From NCBI GenBank assembly GCA_036346395.1, contig CM070599.1, forward strand, positions 18,777,232 through 18,841,231: a stretch of 64,000 bases of DNA. The letters run 5' to 3'. Positions within the stretch are counted from its first letter, which is position 1; every line of letters starts with the position of its first letter. Shown in pieces: positions 34,058-44,918 of this stretch. The notes beneath the pieces were generated by a model that saw only the letters and a list, made by a program, of their open reading frames with translations, made no database searches and had not been told where the DNA came from. This stretch comes from Hsuehochloa calcarea (lineage: Eukaryota; Streptophyta; Magnoliopsida; Poales; Poaceae). Position numbers and translations under genes: made by a program.

Positions 34058-36462
34058 TGTAATACTCCGAAAAATAATAATAATATTAATAAAAGCGTCT
34101 TAAGGGTCGGAGTGTAATTAAATTAATTAGTTAAAGAATTAAGGGCTTGTGCGTAATTAAATAAAAAGAGTTTGTGAGAAATAGAAATTTCAGAATTTTT
34201 AAGTGCTATATAAATAGTTTTTGGGTTTTCTAGAAACCCTAATACCCATTTTTCCAAGCCGCGCAGCCGCCACAATTTCTTCTGCCGAGCCTTGCGCTGC
34301 GCCGTCTTTTCTTGATTTCTACCGCGTGGATCGCGCATTGCTTTTTTCTCTGGCGCGCGTGTGTCGCTTTGTCGATCCACCGATCGCCTCTTGCCGCCGG
34401 TAGTTAGCGCGCTGCTGCCGCTGCTGGCTGGTCAAGACTGCGCCGCCGAGCCGCCACACGCCTTTCCTCGCCGCCAAGACACCGATCCGCTTGGTTACTG
34501 AGTCGCCTGGCTGGATTTCTCCTCGCCGTTGGCGCCGATCGCCGCAGAGTGCTCCTCTGGCGCGCTTCATCGCCGGCGGTCTTGTGTCAGGCGCTGATCC
34601 CGCTGGATCGCTGCGCCACTGAAAACCGCACCGCCGCCGCCACGTCTTCTTTTCTTGCCGTGGATCGCTGTTGCCGCTACACCGCCTTTGTCTTACGAAC
34701 ATCACCTTTACCACGCACCGAGCCTCGCGATCTTTGCTTTCCCTGCGTCGAGGCCGATCGCATTTCCGCTTGTGGCTGCGTCGCCGCTCTCCTCGCAAGC
34801 GTGGAAAACCAGGTGTAATACATGTTCTCTCTGTTTTGCTAGACACTGTTAATTAGAGATTATAATTGAGATTAATTAGAGAGGTCGATTAATAGATCCG
34901 TTAGCCTGCTGTTTTGTTGTACGACTTATTCGGGTATCTTAATGGCAATTGTTGAAAATGTCATCTACTAGTTAATTGTAGATAATTTCGATATCTTTCT
35001 ATAGCATATTGAATCATGTCAATCGGACAATTAGATTTCGAGATATGATTTTGAGAAGGCCGCTGTTTTTAGGGTTATCGTCTTTAGGCGCTGTTTTGGT
35101 AGACTGTAAATTAAAAATAGTAAATAGCTTAATTAGAGTTTTTGATCTACATGAAAGTTGTAGATAATTGTCCAATGATTCTGTAGGATCTGAGAACACG
35201 TATTTTGGTTGAGTAAAACAAAAGTTATGAATTTAGTAAGACCGCTGTTCCGAAGCGGACAGATCGGCTTTCTGGGCTTAATACGGAGGGTTAGATGATT
35301 TAATTAGAAGTCTTCGTAATCTAAGTAAATGTGGAGAATTTTATAAAGAATCCAGAATGGGGTGGTTTGTGGTGATTGGACTTTCGAGTCAAAAGTTGCG
35401 CTCTTTTTAGTAACCGGACAGCAATGGGTAGTTTTTCGGTACCGGCGTAACGTGGTATATTTGGGGACGTGTAGGAGCGATGTATATTGATTGCTATTAT
35501 TGTTGCTGTAATTTGTATTGAAGTTGGTGTATTTAATATAGGAGAGGCGTCGTGCTTGTTGCCGTCTTCTAATCAAATCGTGCGTCGCTGCTAGTAAAGG
35601 CAAGTGCATGGTAGACAGCGATCAATGATCGATCACTGTTTTCTTTATCTTCTATTACCATTATTGTTGTGCTTTTATTTTGTTTAATTGCAAGCAATGG
35701 AATGGTATGGATTTATATTGCTAATGGACATGATGAAAAGTTGGATATGATGTTTATGATGGAGTTTTGCATATTTTGTATACATAAGCATCATTGCATT
35801 TGAGAAGGTGATCATGATGATCACAACTCCACGGGAGTGGAGGAGGTCCCCGATCCTTTTGGAGGAACGGGCTTGAGAGTGAATGTTGTCGCGAGCATTC
35901 ACTCACGCTATACCGGTATACGCGAAAGAAGTGCATGTGGACATATAGAATAGAGTTGCATTGATATCTGAGATTAATGAATGAGAATGTTAATAGAAGT
36001 GCATGTGATGATAATGAAGTTATTGAATGCTGTTGATTTATTATTGTTCGTTGTTTATGGATGTATTTGCTGAGTCGTGGACTCACCCTTGCTCTATTGT
36101 TGTCTTTAGGTGATCTTCGAGGATGCCGTAATTGAGAGCGAGTAGAGCACATGGACATCACATGATCATTCGCCATGATAATATTTTCAGTCAATATTGG
36201 TTTACACTTGGACATGTTAGTTATTGAATAATGTTTAGGATATCATTTGGACTAGACTGTTTGCTTTATTAGTTTGGATTCATTGGTTGATGCTGCTTTG
36301 GATTATTTACCTAGTTTTATTCCCTTGATTATTCATTATCGTTTGATCCATTGATATGATTATTGATGATTTCTTGATGTAAGCTTATAGTGTGTCATTA
36401 ATTATTAGTTTAAAGTGTAGATTGGTGGCATTCTAGGCTCAGTGTTGGGCTGGGGTGCTACA
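34058..36462 (+). mobile_element. 5' LTR of element 3
   Basis: TGTAATACTCCG...GGGTGCTACA. TATA box at 34,206-34,214, GC-rich leader about 34,250-34,815, AT-rich remainder. GTTGTCTTTAGGTGATCTTC near 36,100 is shared with LTRs B and C and looks like an intron 3' splice site. The 175-aa minus-strand frame 34,319-34,846 is a chance frame in the GC-rich block. Confidence 0.92.
34206..34214 (+). promoter_or_regulatory. TATA box of element 3 5' LTR
   Basis: CTATATAAATAG, about 150 bp into the LTR, just before a GC-rich leader. The 3' LTR copy is at 40,643-40,654. Confidence 0.65.
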
Positions 36463-36464
36463 GT

Positions 36465-36476
36465 TGGTATCAGAGC
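36465..36476 (+). other. Primer-binding site of element 3
   Basis: TGGTATCAGAGC, two bases after the LTR end at 36,462, then GGGCTTTAGATCCGTGG, which is nearly repeated after the LTR of element B. Confidence 0.93.
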
Positions 36477-39400
36477 GGGCTTTAGATCCGTGGTGAATAG
36501 ATTAACAACATAGGCAAACTAAAATTGTTAAAATTTGTTTTAGTTTAGTAAATCAACTAAAATTTGCTAATGGTTAACTAACCTAAAATTTGACACACTA
36601 GTGCACAGTAGGTTAGAGAGAGGTACGAATATAGTTTTACGCTTCCGTTATGTTGTTTATTGATGCATGAGTTCATTTTGATCTTTGAGCTTATTATATA
36701 ATGTTGATTGTGATTGATAGTTATGTCGAGGGATAGATGACGTGGTCGTGGTGGCCACGGTCGTGGAGGTCGGGGCATGGGCGTGGTTTCGTGGGGCCCC
36801 TCCCGAGGCGCTTGAGATCGTGGTTGTGGCCCTGGGTTTTACCAGGTTACACCACCATTCGTGGTATGGGAATAGAGAGGTAGCTACTTTGATTACAGTA
36901 GTTATAGGTATGGTGTGTGAGTTTCTTTATAAAAGTTGTTCTCTTCCTTGAGCTTGAATTTTGGGCAATTCTGGTTATAGTTGCGGTTGATGAATTTTCC
37001 TTGAGATAGTGTTTACAATACAGCGGGTGATATTTCATTGGTCTCCTTTGGTTCCATAAAGCCATTACTTGTTCTCATGACTGTTGATCTATTGTTGCTT
37101 TGTGTGAACATCGGTTAACAAAGAAGATTGATCTTTTCGTGGAGTTCCGCCTTCCTATTGGAAAATATGACTTATTTATTCACTTGGTATTCGGATACTT
37201 GAAAGTTTTCTATTGCAAGTTCTTTAACATGTGAAAACTTTGGCTTTATGTATTTCTTTTGGATTATTTCGAAAATGAAGTTTAATGCCTATTTTTTTCT
37301 GAAAAGAGTTAAAATCCTTTTGTGTTGACTTGTTATGTTTAAGCTAGAGGTGGTAAACATAGAAGTTCATTGATAAGGTATGAGTATCAGGTTGGATCTG
37401 TAGCGTGATGCATGATTGGTCTTAACCCAAATCCTTAGAATTGAACTTGATTAATTTGATATTGTCATAGAGTAATTACGAGTCGAGTAGTGACTAAGAG
37501 TATGTCCATACCTAATTGGAGTCATAAGAGTTATTAAGAAGTATGGAACGTTGATGGACTGGCTTGGACATTAAAATTGGTTAGTTTGTTGAATTTATTG
37601 GATTGGGTACCAATGGATTAATCTAATTGTGTGTAAAGGGAAACTTGAGGAGATGCTAGGTTATTGCCTTAATAGATATTATTTGTGGTGTTATCTTTAC
37701 TGTAGACACTTGGTGATCATATTTGGTTGATAGCTTTACATATACCTTAGTATGATTAATTATTGGAATTGTGTACAAAAGGTTGAAGGGATTGAATACC
37801 AGTGGATCTAGAATTTACAGGAGGAGTTCTGGATAGTTCTTCTTTATAGGATGACACGATGAATTTGATTATAGTGTTGTTGTGACTTTGGATCGAGAGA
37901 AGATTTTGACTTTTGAAGTTTTAGGGTGATTTTGTTGAAAACTAAAAGTGAGGAGGAACAACTGAATATGTGTTGGTAAATATTCAAGTGATTCGCAAAT
38001 GAAAATAGGTAGCAGCTAGACATCATAAGAAAGCTAGTTGATAACAACAATGGTTGGAGTGCAATTCCTGAGTGTTACAGTTTGGTGTTGAGCATCACTA
38101 AGAGTTGAGCTGGTGTGATTTAATAGGTGGCTTATACCTAGACAATTGTGGAATAGTCAGACAATAGCATATCCGTGATGAAAGGGTTTTGATAAAACCT
38201 TTTAAATTGTGTAGTGGATCCCTTCTAAAATAAAGTAGTTGTTGTAGTGAGGTTGTATGGTTTTGGGTATAATCTCATTTTGAAGATGTGATGGTAAAGT
38301 AGTACGGAACAATTTGGTGAACTTTTCGGGGCTTATTAATGGAAGAGTTGACGATAATGGATCATGTTAAGAGTGTATTATTCTTAATGTTAGTAAGATT
38401 GTCTGTAAGGGATTGTGGCTTCGTGTGGTGATGATTCTTTTAGAAAGAATGTAATTTGATCGCCGTTCGTAATATCGTTTAAATGAAAAGTTTGGAGTTT
38501 TGGATTCATGAACTTTTGGAGTTCATGATTTATATGGTAGATGAAATTGGTTTGAGCAAGTGACGAGTCGGAAAGCTTTATTGGTTCTTAAGTGATTAAT
38601 GTGATTTGGTCTTAAAAAAAAAAAAATCTTTTTATTTGTCTCTTCTTTTGAGAAAGGAATAGTCGATTTGTTTTACAAAACCTTAAAGAGTGTATATTGG
38701 GAACTGCTTAATAGTGGTCAAGTATATGATGTGGTGAGACCCTGGGTTGCAAGTTAATTGAGGAACATTAGAGGATGAATTCATTTCATGATATAAACCT
38801 CATAGAGAATTGGATCTAAAAGGAATTATGGTCGTTGGGACCAAACTGATTATATTGTTACAATTAGTAGAACCTATAGTGAATAGTGATCCAAGAATAT
38901 TTGTTCATGACGGTGGAATATTGGAATTATCGAATAGTTGGGATATTGTGATGGTATACTTTGCAAGGTTATGTAGGTGAAATTGAATGGTGTGGTTTAT
39001 TGAGGGTCCAAGATTAGTAAAGTAAATCGTTTTGGGCAGTCAATTGATTAGTGATGATGGTTGATATTAATGATTGAGGATATTGTTTGGATTGTGGGAA
39101 TTCTAGACAGCGAATATGCGGATTTCTATCAAGTATACCAGAAGTCACTTTAGGAGTCCTGGCTGTTGAAATTGAGCATGTGTTTTATGCTAGAACCTTG
39201 GTTGCCCTATGATCATGTGTAGAAGTAGTAGAACAAAAATGGATTCCAAATAGTATGATGATCATTGATAGAATCCTTTGGTTTTAAATCAGTGTGTGTG
39301 GGTAGAGAATTTCAAGTTGATCATCCTTAAAAGATTGAGGTGATGTGATTGTGGGTGTAGATTTTATTTGAGGTGTTGGGAATCATTTGTCAAAATAGTT

Positions 39401-40481
39401 TCTTTGGTAGAGGAGGGGACTATAGTATCTTTTATGGGTTAGTAGAGTCTCTCTAAATGGGCGCGGTTGTTGCTCTCGTGTTGAGCATCGCTTGAGATTA
39501 CCAGCTAAGAGGAATGAGTTAGTGTGATGATTTGAAATCCTATGATTTGAGAGAGAGTTTATTCCTAAAAGAGAAAAATTGAGAAAAAAATTGATTCCTG
39601 TAGTGAAATGCCCTCTTGATTCTTGTTTGAGCTGTGTGTTTATGATGAGGTCATTTACAATTTGAGTTGGCTTTACGTTGGCATGTGATTCTTTCTAATT
39701 TAGGAAAAAAAAGTGATTGATTTTGGCATTCGAATGTTTTCTTTTGGCTTACGTGGTGTTTATTTGCAAACGACCTATTTGGAAAATGGAAAGGTTTTTG
39801 TGATGAATCTTTGATTTTGGATTTGACTATTCTGATGGGGAGTTGGTAACGCGTGATTGCGATGAGAATCCTTTGTTTTCAGTTGGGTTCTATTTATAAA
39901 AGAGTTCGTTTGAAACTAGTTTGGTTGTGCGTTCCTGGTTAAAGGAGGTACTCCTTGCAAATGTGAAGTGGTTGATTGGGAGACAGGACAGAGTTCAAAG
40001 GTGTTATGTACAGATTGTGTGGTTTGGTACCAAAACGAAGTTTGGCCCAAGTTACATTAGTTGGTTTCTGGAAGTTGTGGAGATTTTTTTGAAGAAAGTG
40101 TATCGTTAGGATCGTCTCGTGTCCATGCGCAGGGCACACAACATTTTGTATAACCCGATGTCAAGGTAGTATTTGAGAGATTAGAATTACAAGGTTTTCT
40201 TAGAACCGTTGACCACCAAGTAAGACCGTACCTTCGACTTCTGTCAGTTGAGTGTACCGAAAAATGACGAGATGAGTGCTGAGGCACAAGACGTTGGTAT
40301 ACGTCAAGGTGCTGTGGACGCATCAGTCCGAGAGAGAAGCGACTTGGGAGTTGGAGTCTCGCATGCGCGAGCAATACCCGGAGTTGTTCACGTCGGGTAT
40401 GTGTTATTTTGTTGTTTAATTTCAGCAGTGTAGTTTTTATTTGAGTAGAACGGCGAGTAGAATTCGGGGTCGAATTCCGTT
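36477..40481 (+). pseudogene. Unreadable interior of element 3 (decayed chromovirus polyprotein)
   Basis: No frame longer than about 70 codons. Visible relics: an ATG at 36,723 with an Arg/Gly-rich stretch (RGRGGHGRGGRG) that has a stop after five codons; a degraded knuckle-like DCGN near 39,090; an integrase C-terminal (GPY/F-like) stretch KFGPSYISWFLEVVE at about 40,040-40,085; and a chromodomain tail (separate entry). Between about 37,000 and 39,000 I see AT-rich sequence with no domain I can name. The 4.0 kb is shorter than the 5 kb or so of a full gypsy interior, so deletions as well as point decay are likely. Confidence 0.65.
40276..40419 (+). pseudogene. Chromodomain tail of gypsy polyprotein, element 3
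   Basis: From about 40,276 a 47-codon stretch is open to TAA at 40,417. It includes LVYVKVLWTHQS, EREATWELES and MREQYPELF, the typical C-terminal end of chromovirus integrases (a beta strand followed by the aromatic EATWE motif and the YPELF end). An in-frame stop lies just upstream at 40,273. This identifies the lineage as chromovirus. The equivalent relic in element B is at 52,290-52,412. Confidence 0.75.
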
Positions 40482-40494
40482 AAGGGGGGTAGAA
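40482..40494 (+). other. Polypurine tract of element 3
   Basis: AAGGGGGGTAGAA directly before the 3' LTR start TGTAATACTCCG. Identical in element B at 52,492-52,504. Confidence 0.9.
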
Positions 40495-42908
40495 TGTAAT
40501 ACTCCGAAAAATAATAATAATATTAATAAAAGCGTCTTAAGGGTCGGAGTGTAATTAAATTAATTAGTTAAAGAATTAAGGGCTTGTGCGTAATTAAATA
40601 AAAAGAGTTTGTGAGAAATAGAAATTTCAGAATTTTTAAGTGCTATATAAATAGTTTTTGGGTTTTCTAGAAACCCTAATACCCATTTTTCCAAGCCGCG
40701 CAGCCGCCACAATTTCTTCTGCCGAGCCTTTGCCGCTGCCGTGCCTTTTCTTGATTTCTCGGCCGCGTGGACTTCGCTGTTTTTTTCTCTGGCGCGCTGT
40801 GTCGCTTTGTCGATCCAATGATCGCCTTTCTTGTCATTTGGTAGCTAGCGCTCGCGCGACTGCCTTATTTCTTGGTCAAGACTGCCGCCGAGCCGCCACG
40901 TACGCTTTTCCTCGCCGCCAAGACATGCGATCCGACTGGCTGCGGTTACCGAGTCGCTGGCTGGATTTCTCCTCGCCGCCGGCGCCGACCGCCGCAGAGT
41001 GCTCTCCTGCGGCTTGCTTCATCGCCGGCGGTCTTGTGTCTGGCGCTGATCCCGCTGGATCTGCGCCATTGAAACCGTGCACTGCCGCTGCTACGTCTTC
41101 TTTTCTTGCCGTGGATCGCCTGTTGCCGCTACACTGCTGCTGTGCCGGCCGAACATCACCTTTACCACGCAGCCGAGCCTCGCGATCTTTGCTTTTCCTC
41201 GCGCCGAGGCCGCATCGTTGCCGCCGCACGCACGCCGCCGCCGCCGCTCTCCTGCGCGTGGAAAACCAGGTGTAATACATGTTCTCTCTGTTTTGCTAGA
41301 CACTGTTAATTAGAGATTATAATTGAGATTAATTAGAGAGGTCGATTAATAGATCCGTTAGCCTGCTGTTTTGTTGTACGACTTATTCGGGTATCTTAAT
41401 GGCAATTGTTGAAAATGTCATCTACTAGTTAATTGTAGATAATTTCGATATATTTCTATAGCATATTGAATCATGTCAATCGGACAATTAGATTTGAGAT
41501 ATGATTTTGAGAAGGCCGCTGTTTTTAGGGTTATCGCCTTTAGGCGCTGTTTTGGTAGACTGTAAATTAAAATAGTAAATAGCTTAATTAGAGTTTTTGA
41601 TCTACATGAAAGTTGTAGATAATTGTCCAATGATTCTGTAGGATCTGAGAACACGTATTTTGCTGAGTAAAACAAAAGTTATGAATTTAGTAAGACCGCT
41701 GTTCAAGCGGACAGATCGGCTTCTCGGGCTTAATACGGAGGGTTAGATGATTTAATTAGAAGTCTTCGTAATCTAAGTAAATGTGGAGAATTTTATAAAG
41801 AATCCAGAATGGGGTGGTTTGTGGTGATTGGACTTTCGAGTCAAAAGTTGCGCTCTTTTTAGTAACCGGACAGCAATGGGTAGTTTTTCGCACCGCGTAA
41901 CGTGGTATATTTGGGGACGGTAGGAGCGATGTATATTGATTGCTATTATTGTTGCTGTAATTTGTATTGAAGTTGGTGTATTTAATATAGGAGAGGCGCC
42001 GTGCTTGTTGCCGTCTTCTAATCAAATCGCAAGCGTCCGCTAGTAAAGGCAAGTGCATGGTAGACAGCGATCAATGATCGATCACTGTTTTCTTTATCTT
42101 CTATTACCATTATTGTTGTGCTTTTATTTTGTTTAATTGCAAGCAATGGAATGGTATGGATTTATATTGCTAATGGACATGATGAAAAGTTGGATATGAT
42201 GTTTATGATGGAGTTTTGCATATTTTGTATACATAAGCATCTTTGCATATGAGAAGGTGATCATGATGATCACAACTCCACGGAGTGGAGGAGGTCCCGA
42301 TCCTTTGGAGGAACGGGCTTGAGAGTGAATGTTGTCGCGAGCATTCACTCACGCTATACCGGTATACGCGAAAGAAGTGCATGTGGACATATAGAATAGA
42401 GTTGCATTGATATCTGAGATTAATGAATGAGAATGTTAATAGAAGTGCATGTGATGATAATGAAGTTATTGAATGCTGTTGATTTATTATTGTTCGTTGT
42501 TTATGGATGTATTTGCTGAGTCGTGGACTCACCCTTGCTCTATTGTTGTCTTTAGGTGATCTTCGAGGATGCCGTAATTGAGAGCGAGTAGAGCACATGG
42601 ACATCACATGATCATTCGCCATGATAATCTTTTCAGTCAATATTGGTTTACACTTGGACATGTTAGTTATTGAATAATGTTTAGGATATCATTTGGACTA
42701 GACTGTTTGCTTTATTAGTTTGGATTCATTGGTTGATGCTGCTTTGGATTATTTACCTAGTTTTATTCCCTTGATTATTCATTATCGTTTGATCCATTGA
42801 TATGATTATTGATGATTTCTTGATGTAAGCTTATAGTGTGTCATTAATTATTAGTTTAAAGTGTAGATTGGTGGCATTCTAGGCTCAGTGTTGGGCTGGG
42901 GTGTTACA
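40495..42908 (+). mobile_element. 3' LTR of element 3
   Basis: 2,414 bp, TGTAATACTCCG...GGGGTGTTACA. Close to the 5' LTR except in 40,730-41,260, where substitutions and indels concentrate. The 205-aa frame 40,658-41,275 is a GC-rich chance frame without domain similarity. Confidence 0.92.
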
Positions 42909-42913
42909 CAACG

Positions 42914-44006
42914 ACTCAAGCGTGACACAAGATGGACAAGGGTGACCTATTGGCAAATCCATGGCACATGGTGAAGCGGTTTAGGTCAAAAGTTAAAGAC
43001 AGCGCTTCGCGAAGCGTGCGTGTGTGACCCGTTTGTTAGTGGGCCTTAACGGGAGCCCAATTAAGTCAAACCATAAGAGTTTTAGGCCTCCACTATAAAT
43101 AGGAGGAGATGGTGGTCGCACCTCTTCTCTCTCGCCTTTTATGTTTCAAAACCCTAATTGTCTTTAGGGAGTTGAGGTGGAGGCAAGGGCTCTTGATGGT
43201 TTGTGGTAAATTTCGTGATCTTTGATTGTCCACGATCCATGATGGTGTGGATGTAATCCAAGAACAATCACGAAATCAATCTATGCAAGGTTTGCTTGAG
43301 ATAAGTCTCTTTTCGCTCTTGCTTTCAATTTCGTGTTTTTAGGCTTTCTTTGATCCGCGAGTTTGTGATTGATTCTTTCACGTGAATTAGCTTGCTGTGA
43401 TATGTGTGAATCTATCTAGCATCATCTTGATCATCAATCCCTCACGAACAAGCTTTAGGATCAAGTTTTTGTTCTTGCCCGGTTTTAGACCTTCTGTTAA
43501 TCAATTGGTAATTGCTCAAGATCGCTCCAAGAATTATCATAATATTCGATTGAATAGGTCCTCAATAGCATAGAGAAGGTGTGTGCAAAGTTTCGTGAAG
43601 TTTGGAGTTGAGAATCAAAAGTTAGACCTAATTGCAACTTCGTCATCGGCTGATTTTATCGCTTCAGATCGGTTCAGATCGCCGGTCCGATCATTGTCAC
43701 CACCGGTCCGACCGATTTGGAGCGTCCGACCGCCAAGATAACAGCGGTCCGACCGCCGCAATCGGTCCGACCGGTTCACTACAGAGGTCGACCGCCAAGA
43801 TTTGTGTTGCTTTGATTCTTGTCGATTATTGTCGCATTGCTTAGGGGTTTTATTGATTCAATACTAGTCTTCCATTTGATCGTATATTGATCTTCATAGC
43901 TTTCTAATAGCTACTGGAGTGAAATTGTATTGAGTTCATAATTTGTGAAAAAGTGAGCGTGCTCCTATTCACCCCCCCCCCCTCTAGTCGCCTTTACGGT
44001 CCAACA
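42914..44006 (+). mobile_element. 3' LTR of copia element 2, second part
   Basis: Resumes ACTCAAGCGTGACACAAG as at 16,780 in the 5' LTR and ends GGTCCAACA. TATA box 43,093-43,102; palindromes 43,680-43,795; C-run of 11 before the end. Confidence 0.92.
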
Positions 44007-44011
44007 GTTGT

Positions 44012-44918
44012 TGAGATGGAGAGGGAGAGAATGAACTGATTTTCTTGTAATCATTCCTCTGGTTGTGTCTATGTAATCCGTTATTGCAAGGAATGAAAAT
44101 CTCTTGTTTACTTCATGTTCTTGTCTCTGTTCTTATTAAGGCTTGATTCATGAGACTTTGGTTTTTGGCTTGATTCTTGTTGGGAAGTACCAAAATGGGT
44201 TGCTCTTTGTTTGGATGGTACCACAAGATCATTTGATCAACTTTCCCAAGAGCAAATCAACTGGAAGCTTAGTTCTTGAGTTTGGTTTTTCTCTGTTCTT
44301 CCTTCCCGTACCTAGGTCTTGGATGAAAATCTTGTTTTCCTTCTAGAGATGTCATGAAACTTGGCATGTAAAAGCTATAGGCTATTAAGTAGCTACCCTC
44401 AAAGTTTCATCACTCAAGAATCATGCGAATTTAAGGTTTTTGGTCTTTCTTGCCAAATATTCAAGAAATCCGACTTTACTTTGATTAATGAATCTTTGTC
44501 TGCGATTCCTTCTCAATGAGGTCAAAATATTGTTTAGGATGATGTCCTGTGAAACTTGACCCGAGAAGAGCAGCAAATTGTGAGGATTTTAGATTTTTGG
44601 CAAATTTCAGTACGTGATGTTCTTCAGTCAGGACAATCGGAACTTCCGCTATTTACACGCCGGAACTACCGCATGCGGAACTTCCGCATTGGAACACCAG
44701 AACTACCGCAGTGCGGAACTACCGCTAGGTACAATCGAAACTTCCGATATTTGACAGAACCGCCCAGTTTGTGTTTAACTCTTTGGATTTGATTCACTTC
44801 ACGTCTTTTGTTTATCAGAGGGTTTTGGATTGCTGTGTGGACACTTGAGAGTGGAGGATCTTAATTTTTAAGGCACCATTCACCCCCCCCCCCCCTCTGT
44901 TGCCATTTCGGTCCTACA
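44012..44918 (+). mobile_element. 3' LTR of copia element 1, second part
   Basis: Continues from 16,079 (TGAGATGGAGAGGG...) and matches 6,325-7,247. Ends GGTCCTACA after a C-run of 13. No coding content. Confidence 0.92.

Larger units (their letters stand above)
34058..42908 (+). mobile_element. Ty3/gypsy-derived non-autonomous element 3, 8.85 kb
   Basis: LTRs 34,058-36,462 (2,405 bp) and 40,495-42,908 (2,414 bp), TG...CA ends, primer-binding site, polypurine tract and exact CAACG target duplication. The interior of 4.0 kb has no long frame but retains the C-terminal tail of a chromovirus polyprotein next to the polypurine tract. The LTRs are nearly identical by eye outside a GC-rich block. 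Confidence 0.93.
16080..44006 (+). mobile_element. Copia element 2, Sirevirus-like, deleted and nested
   Basis: 5' LTR 16080-17868, primer-binding site 17871, decayed gag with a pol remnant to about 20,640, CACTA insertion 20698-31181, 3' non-coding region, polypurine tract, and 3' LTR 32,978 (or 33,339) to 44,006 interrupted by element 3. LTRs begin TGTGGATTTCATGG and end GGTCCAACA. Exact GTTGT target duplication. It is younger than element 1 and older than the CACTA and element 3 insertions it carries. Confidence 0.92.
5438..44918 (+). mobile_element. Copia element 1, Sirevirus-like, split by nested insertions
   Basis: Complete element: 5' LTR 5438-7247, primer-binding site 7250, gag 7304-10003, broken pol to 13534, long 3' non-coding region, polypurine tract 15161-15171, and 3' LTR 15172-16079 plus 44012-44918. 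Flanks are ACGTT (5433-5437) and ACGTC (44919-44923), a five-base target duplication with one change. Domain order protease, integrase, reverse transcriptase, RNase H defines Ty1/copia. The large coiled-coil gag and palindrome-rich LTRs fit Sireviruses. Without element 2 it would be about 11.5 kb. It inserted into LTR A3. Confidence 0.9.

Noticed and set aside
34319..34846. 175-aa minus-strand frame in the 5' LTR of element 3, and the 205-aa plus frame at 40,658-41,275
   Set aside because: Both lie in the GC-rich LTR leader, show biased low-complexity composition and no domain, and the frame is not kept between the two LTR copies.
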